Origin: Priapulus caudatus
Lineage: Eukaryota; Priapulida; Priapulimorpha; Priapulimorphida; Priapulidae
Direction of reading: 5' to 3'
DNA: 43,376 nt
NCBI RefSeq assembly: GCF_000485595.1
Contig: NW_014577678.1
Location: forward strand, 75,656 to 119,031
The notes beneath the pieces are model-generated. The model made no database searches and was not told where the DNA came from. It saw only the letters and a list, made by a program, of their open reading frames with translations. The translations under genes were made by a program, and so were the position numbers. The stretch's first letter is position 1, and each line of letters begins with the position of its first letter. Of this stretch, positions 40,043 to 43,376 are shown piece after piece.

Positions 40043-40764
40043 GACTAACCGCTATATGCGGTCAGTGTAGGTAAGTATTTCGTAGACCGACGTCGACTAG
40101 CGATGAATATTTTTACATGGAATGGCGGCACGGTAATCGCGTACGTATCGAGGCAATTATTCATGTATATAAGATGTGAAGAGAAACTGCAGTTTGTTAA
40201 TTAACGAACGCGTTAAATACTATCGACTTGTAAACACGCACATATACACGTATACACATTACGTTCTCGTATAGCTGTAAAAAGACGAAAAAAATTATGA
40301 GCAAATGTTATAGCAAACACTACAAATGTTTTTTTTGTGTTCTCAGTGGGCGATGAATCACAAAGGTTTGTACCAAGTACAGGCAAAATTGTCCCGGCGT
40401 ATTGGCCTCTGCGCCTTTCCGACACACAGTGCCGACCCTCCAACACGAATATCGTACGCTCACTATACTTCCACTGCCCACCCACCTTATTCCGCCAATG
40501 CTTACGCCATAACGCACGCATAAATTCGTGCTCGTGTCAAAAATCGAGCTCTGCATGTCTGCGCCCCAGGTGCGAATCCGAACAACTCGAACAATGACGG
40601 ATGGTTTGTCGGGACATAGTTATTAGAGGGTGTCTTCCTCTACTAACTATGTTCGAGAGGGATGGGTGGGGGATACGTTCTTACCTCCCATTGTCTTTCT
40701 CAACCGCGATCTTTCACTTTAGAATGGAAATCAATTCGGTGCCGCGCACGTCCTCTCCTGTCTG

Positions 40765-40860
40765 ACCAATCAATCGATCAATCAATTAATCATCAATCAA
40801 TCAATCAATCAATCAACCAACCAATCAATCAATCAACGAATCAATCAATCAATCAGTGAT
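40765..40860. repeat. (AATC)n repeat, right arm
   Basis: Mirror copy of 31165-31275. The + frame across it reads repeated NQSI and is not a gene. Confidence 0.9.
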
Positions 40861-41439
40861 TACTTGACGTGCAGCGCAGAACGGGGAAGAGACCAAACAA
40901 GCGTCGTTGTGTCAATAACGCTCCATCGTAAAAGTTTGACGACTCTCGCACATCACTCTCGCATCTCAAGTTCCGTACGCTAGTACCTAGTAGCTACGCT
41001 ACTTCCGCGCAGCGACGATAGGGGGCAGCATCGTAGCGCTGTCTCGATCGAACGTACCTCCGGAGGCGCAGGTCAATGCGCTAACCTTTAACCCTTGCTC
41101 GTGATCATTCGAACATCGGAGCTGAATCGATGGCGAATCCACGGCACACTAGTCGCTATCATTCTCGTCCGGTCGACGACGTGGTGGCCTTCACTCGTGA
41201 TTTCCCCCGCTAGGTGGAGCGCGCGTCGACTGGTCGCTGCTACTGCTGCATACCGGTATCGATCGGGTGCATTCAGTTTGAGACAGTCCGACCTCGGTCG
41301 CTATCCTTGCCCACCTCTGACTCCTTCTCAATTCCATCTGCATATAGAGAAACGGGTAACGTTAAGTAAGAAACATGTTAAGAATGTGTATCGTAATGTA
41401 TAGTAATGTTCTTCACAGAGCGTGGCCATGGCATATAGC

Positions 41440-41810
41440 TGTAGGCGTAGTCATGGTTTCTAGGCAAATGCATAGCAATAGAAGTATGCATGGTTCATGG
41501 GTATAGGCATAACCATAGGCGTAAGCAGGATTTATTGGCGTAGCCATAGCTATTATAAGCGTAGGCACAGCCATAGGCGCAGGCATAGCCACAAGCGTAG
41601 GCATAGTCATAAGCGTAGGCATAGCCATAGGCGTAGGCATATCAATAAGCGCAGTCATAGACACAATCGTAGGCATAATCATAAGCGTAGGCATACGCAT
41701 AGCCATAGGCGTAGGCATAACAATAGGGGCAGTCATATAGCCACAAGCATAGGCATAGTCATAAGCGTAGGCATAGCCATAGGCGCAGGTATGATTCATA
41801 GGCGTAATAG
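41440..41810. repeat. 12-bp minisatellite, right arm
   Basis: Degenerate copies of ataggcgtaggc and atagccataggc, mirror of 30243-30560 but longer. The H/R-rich + frame and the Y/A/M-rich - frame are repeat translations. Confidence 0.85.
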
Positions 41811-42660
41811 TGCCTTCGGTTTTTTCCGACCAAGATTATATATAAAACATGATCAATTTTTAATGGGAATATCTTTAGCGAAATGATTACGAGACTCAAT
41901 GACTCACGTAAATAACCTCAAGCCTAATTGTGGGCATCAGATGCCGCCAGGAAACGCCTGTTAACGCGCAGTAAACTCGTAAACGGCTCGACCCTGCCGT
42001 GAACATGTAATTACATGTGCACGTATAAACTTATTAACGTTAATAAACGCATTCTTCTCGGTTTGGGTCAGTATTAGCGACATTGCTGCCTTCACGACAT
42101 CTTTTCGGCAATTCTGAGGATGGTTGTCAAATAGGATTAACATGAAACGTTATCATTAACGTCAAAATTAGTCTTAACATTAGTCTTAATATTAACTCTT
42201 TCTCGTAGACCGGACCTCTAGAGATACGCTGCGTATAGGAAACTCGTAACTTCATCTCGATTCTGTCAACAGTCTATGAGAAAAAGTTAATGTCAAGACT
42301 AATGTTAAGACATTCAAATGGTTTCTTGTTAAGTTTAATGTTAGTTTTGTTTCTGACGACGGGCCCCTTGAACGGCTTGTCCGGGTAATACAGCATTTTA
42401 GTTATCGTTCACGTGTAGTGCAGGCTCAGGTGACCTGGCCTGACTGGGTTAGATGGTCATTATCCACACACTGTGTGTAACAATAATGGTCAAGCCGGAT
42501 CGTAATTCCATCACGAGGTTAGTTGTAATCTATGATTTAAAGTTCATTCGTCAAAGAATTGTAGCGAAGGCATTTTATTTACAGCGCGTGTTTTGCTACG
42601 ATGACTTTATTTACGGCGTGTACATGTGTGAGCACAGACCACGGCACATCGTATAAATAC

Positions 42661-42795
42661 CGAGATGACATACACTGCACACATATACACTGCACACATA
42701 CGCTGCACACATACGCTGCACACATACGCTGCACACATACGCTGCACACATACGCTGCACACATATACTGCACACATACGCTGCACACATAGTTA
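42661..42795. repeat. 13-bp minisatellite, right arm
   Basis: About ten regular units of cacatacgctgca, mirror of 29242-29400. Confidence 0.92.
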
Positions 42796-43376
42796 AGAGC
42801 GCACATACACACATTTTTTTGCTTTCATATAGGGATTTTTTTCTGAAAAATTAAAAAGAATCGACCGATGTCTTTTAAGTTTTACGAAATGTCACGAGAG
42901 GGCGAAATGATCGAAATGCTTAGACATGGGTCCAATTTTCACACAAAAAATCCATAGACATGGGTACCTATTCACAGCACAAGGACAAATCAGATATGGG
43001 TAAGGGTTACAAGGCTTCGGCCTCACACCTCAGTCTAAATATAATCCAAGCACCCCCACCCCCCGGGCACATACATCGACTGAGCGGTGTGGAAGACACA
43101 TGAAAGAACGTGTGGTTCTATAAAGATAGCTAAGCATCACGTTGGTCGCCATCCCAACAGGAAAGGCTACTTATACTGGAAACGTTTATGGATATCAGAT
43201 ACGATGACGTCAGATACGATGACGTCAGTCAACCATGCAAGCTGGATTGCTATCCATCACGCTGTTCATCGAGAAGCATTGAGTGCCCCGAGTGATTCCT
43301 TTTCATCGTCGTCGTCGTCGTCGTCGTCGTCTTCTTCTTCTTACTTACTTCTTACTTACTTCTTACTTACTTCTTA

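Larger units (their letters stand above)
39470..43376. repeat. Large inverted repeat, right arm
   Basis: Reverse-complement copy of 28690-32575. It begins near ccagagccagtgcaccgttt and runs to the window end, where (GTC)n and cttacttactt match the left arm start near 28690. It probably continues past the window into a polypyrimidine tract. Local copy numbers of the minisatellites differ from the left arm. Confidence 0.95.

Noticed and set aside
41413-41886. H/R-rich and Y/A/M-rich frames
   Set aside because: They are readings of the 12-bp minisatellite in the right arm of the inverted repeat.

Overview
This is a gene-poor, repeat-rich stretch of an animal nuclear genome. Three spliced nuclear genes are recognised by protein sequence: mitochondrial ribosomal protein L22 (MRPL22), methionine adenosyltransferase 2 subunit beta (MAT2B, fragments only) and a small THAP zinc-finger gene. 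Introns are GT-AG, polyadenylation signals are AATAAA, TTAGGG-like arrays are present, and the mobile DNA is of animal type (a Penelope-like element with hammerhead ribozymes, hAT-like and Harbinger-like MITEs). A marine invertebrate is plausible, but the species cannot be told from the window. Two runs of N (19774-19783 and 32576-32600) and many one-base insertions and deletions between repeat copies show a draft long-read assembly, so order and orientation across joins need caution.

Layout. 1-4750: a 32-bp satellite, a second degenerate tandem array, low-complexity DNA and one MITE-like element. 4757-10995: a 3 kb segment present twice in tandem (copy 1 about 4757-8184, copy 2 about 8191-10995). 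Each copy carries the 5' exons of MRPL22 and a 0.7 kb nested palindromic element with inverted telomere-like repeats; only copy 1 has a 486-bp transposon, and copy 2 keeps the empty site. 10277-16469: MRPL22 on the + strand, seven inferred exons. Its last intron holds two antisense MAT2B exons, a 421-bp MITE and minisatellites. 16582-17089: a possible unidentified convergent gene. 17100-19773: repeats and AT-rich DNA up to the first gap. 19784-21359: a 95-bp satellite next to a third MAT2B exon, which is out of order relative to the other two. 22822-23031: a possible first exon with a mitochondrial-type leader. 25083-26109: the THAP gene with promoter motifs, a 5' UTR exon, two coding exons and a poly(A) signal. 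26158-27318: a hairpin, then a 0.9 kb palindrome made of two head-to-head 3' ends of a Penelope-like element, each with a hammerhead ribozyme. 28225-28720: a nearly pure polypurine tract. 28690-43376: a very large inverted repeat, arms about 3.9 kb, around a 6.9 kb spacer of simple repeats, a Harbinger-like MITE and other dispersed repeats.

The genes do not form a functional cluster. MRPL22 is a structural protein of the large mitochondrial ribosomal subunit, MAT2B is the regulatory subunit of S-adenosylmethionine synthesis, and THAP proteins are DNA-binding factors. MRPL22 and the unidentified ORF at 22825 have their start codons inside a YY1-type motif, and the THAP promoter has YY1-like and NRF1-like motifs. 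The most unusual items are the palindromic Penelope-like element with two oppositely directed hammerhead ribozymes, the scrambled MAT2B exons, the nested palindrome with inverted telomere-like arrays, and the large inverted duplication.
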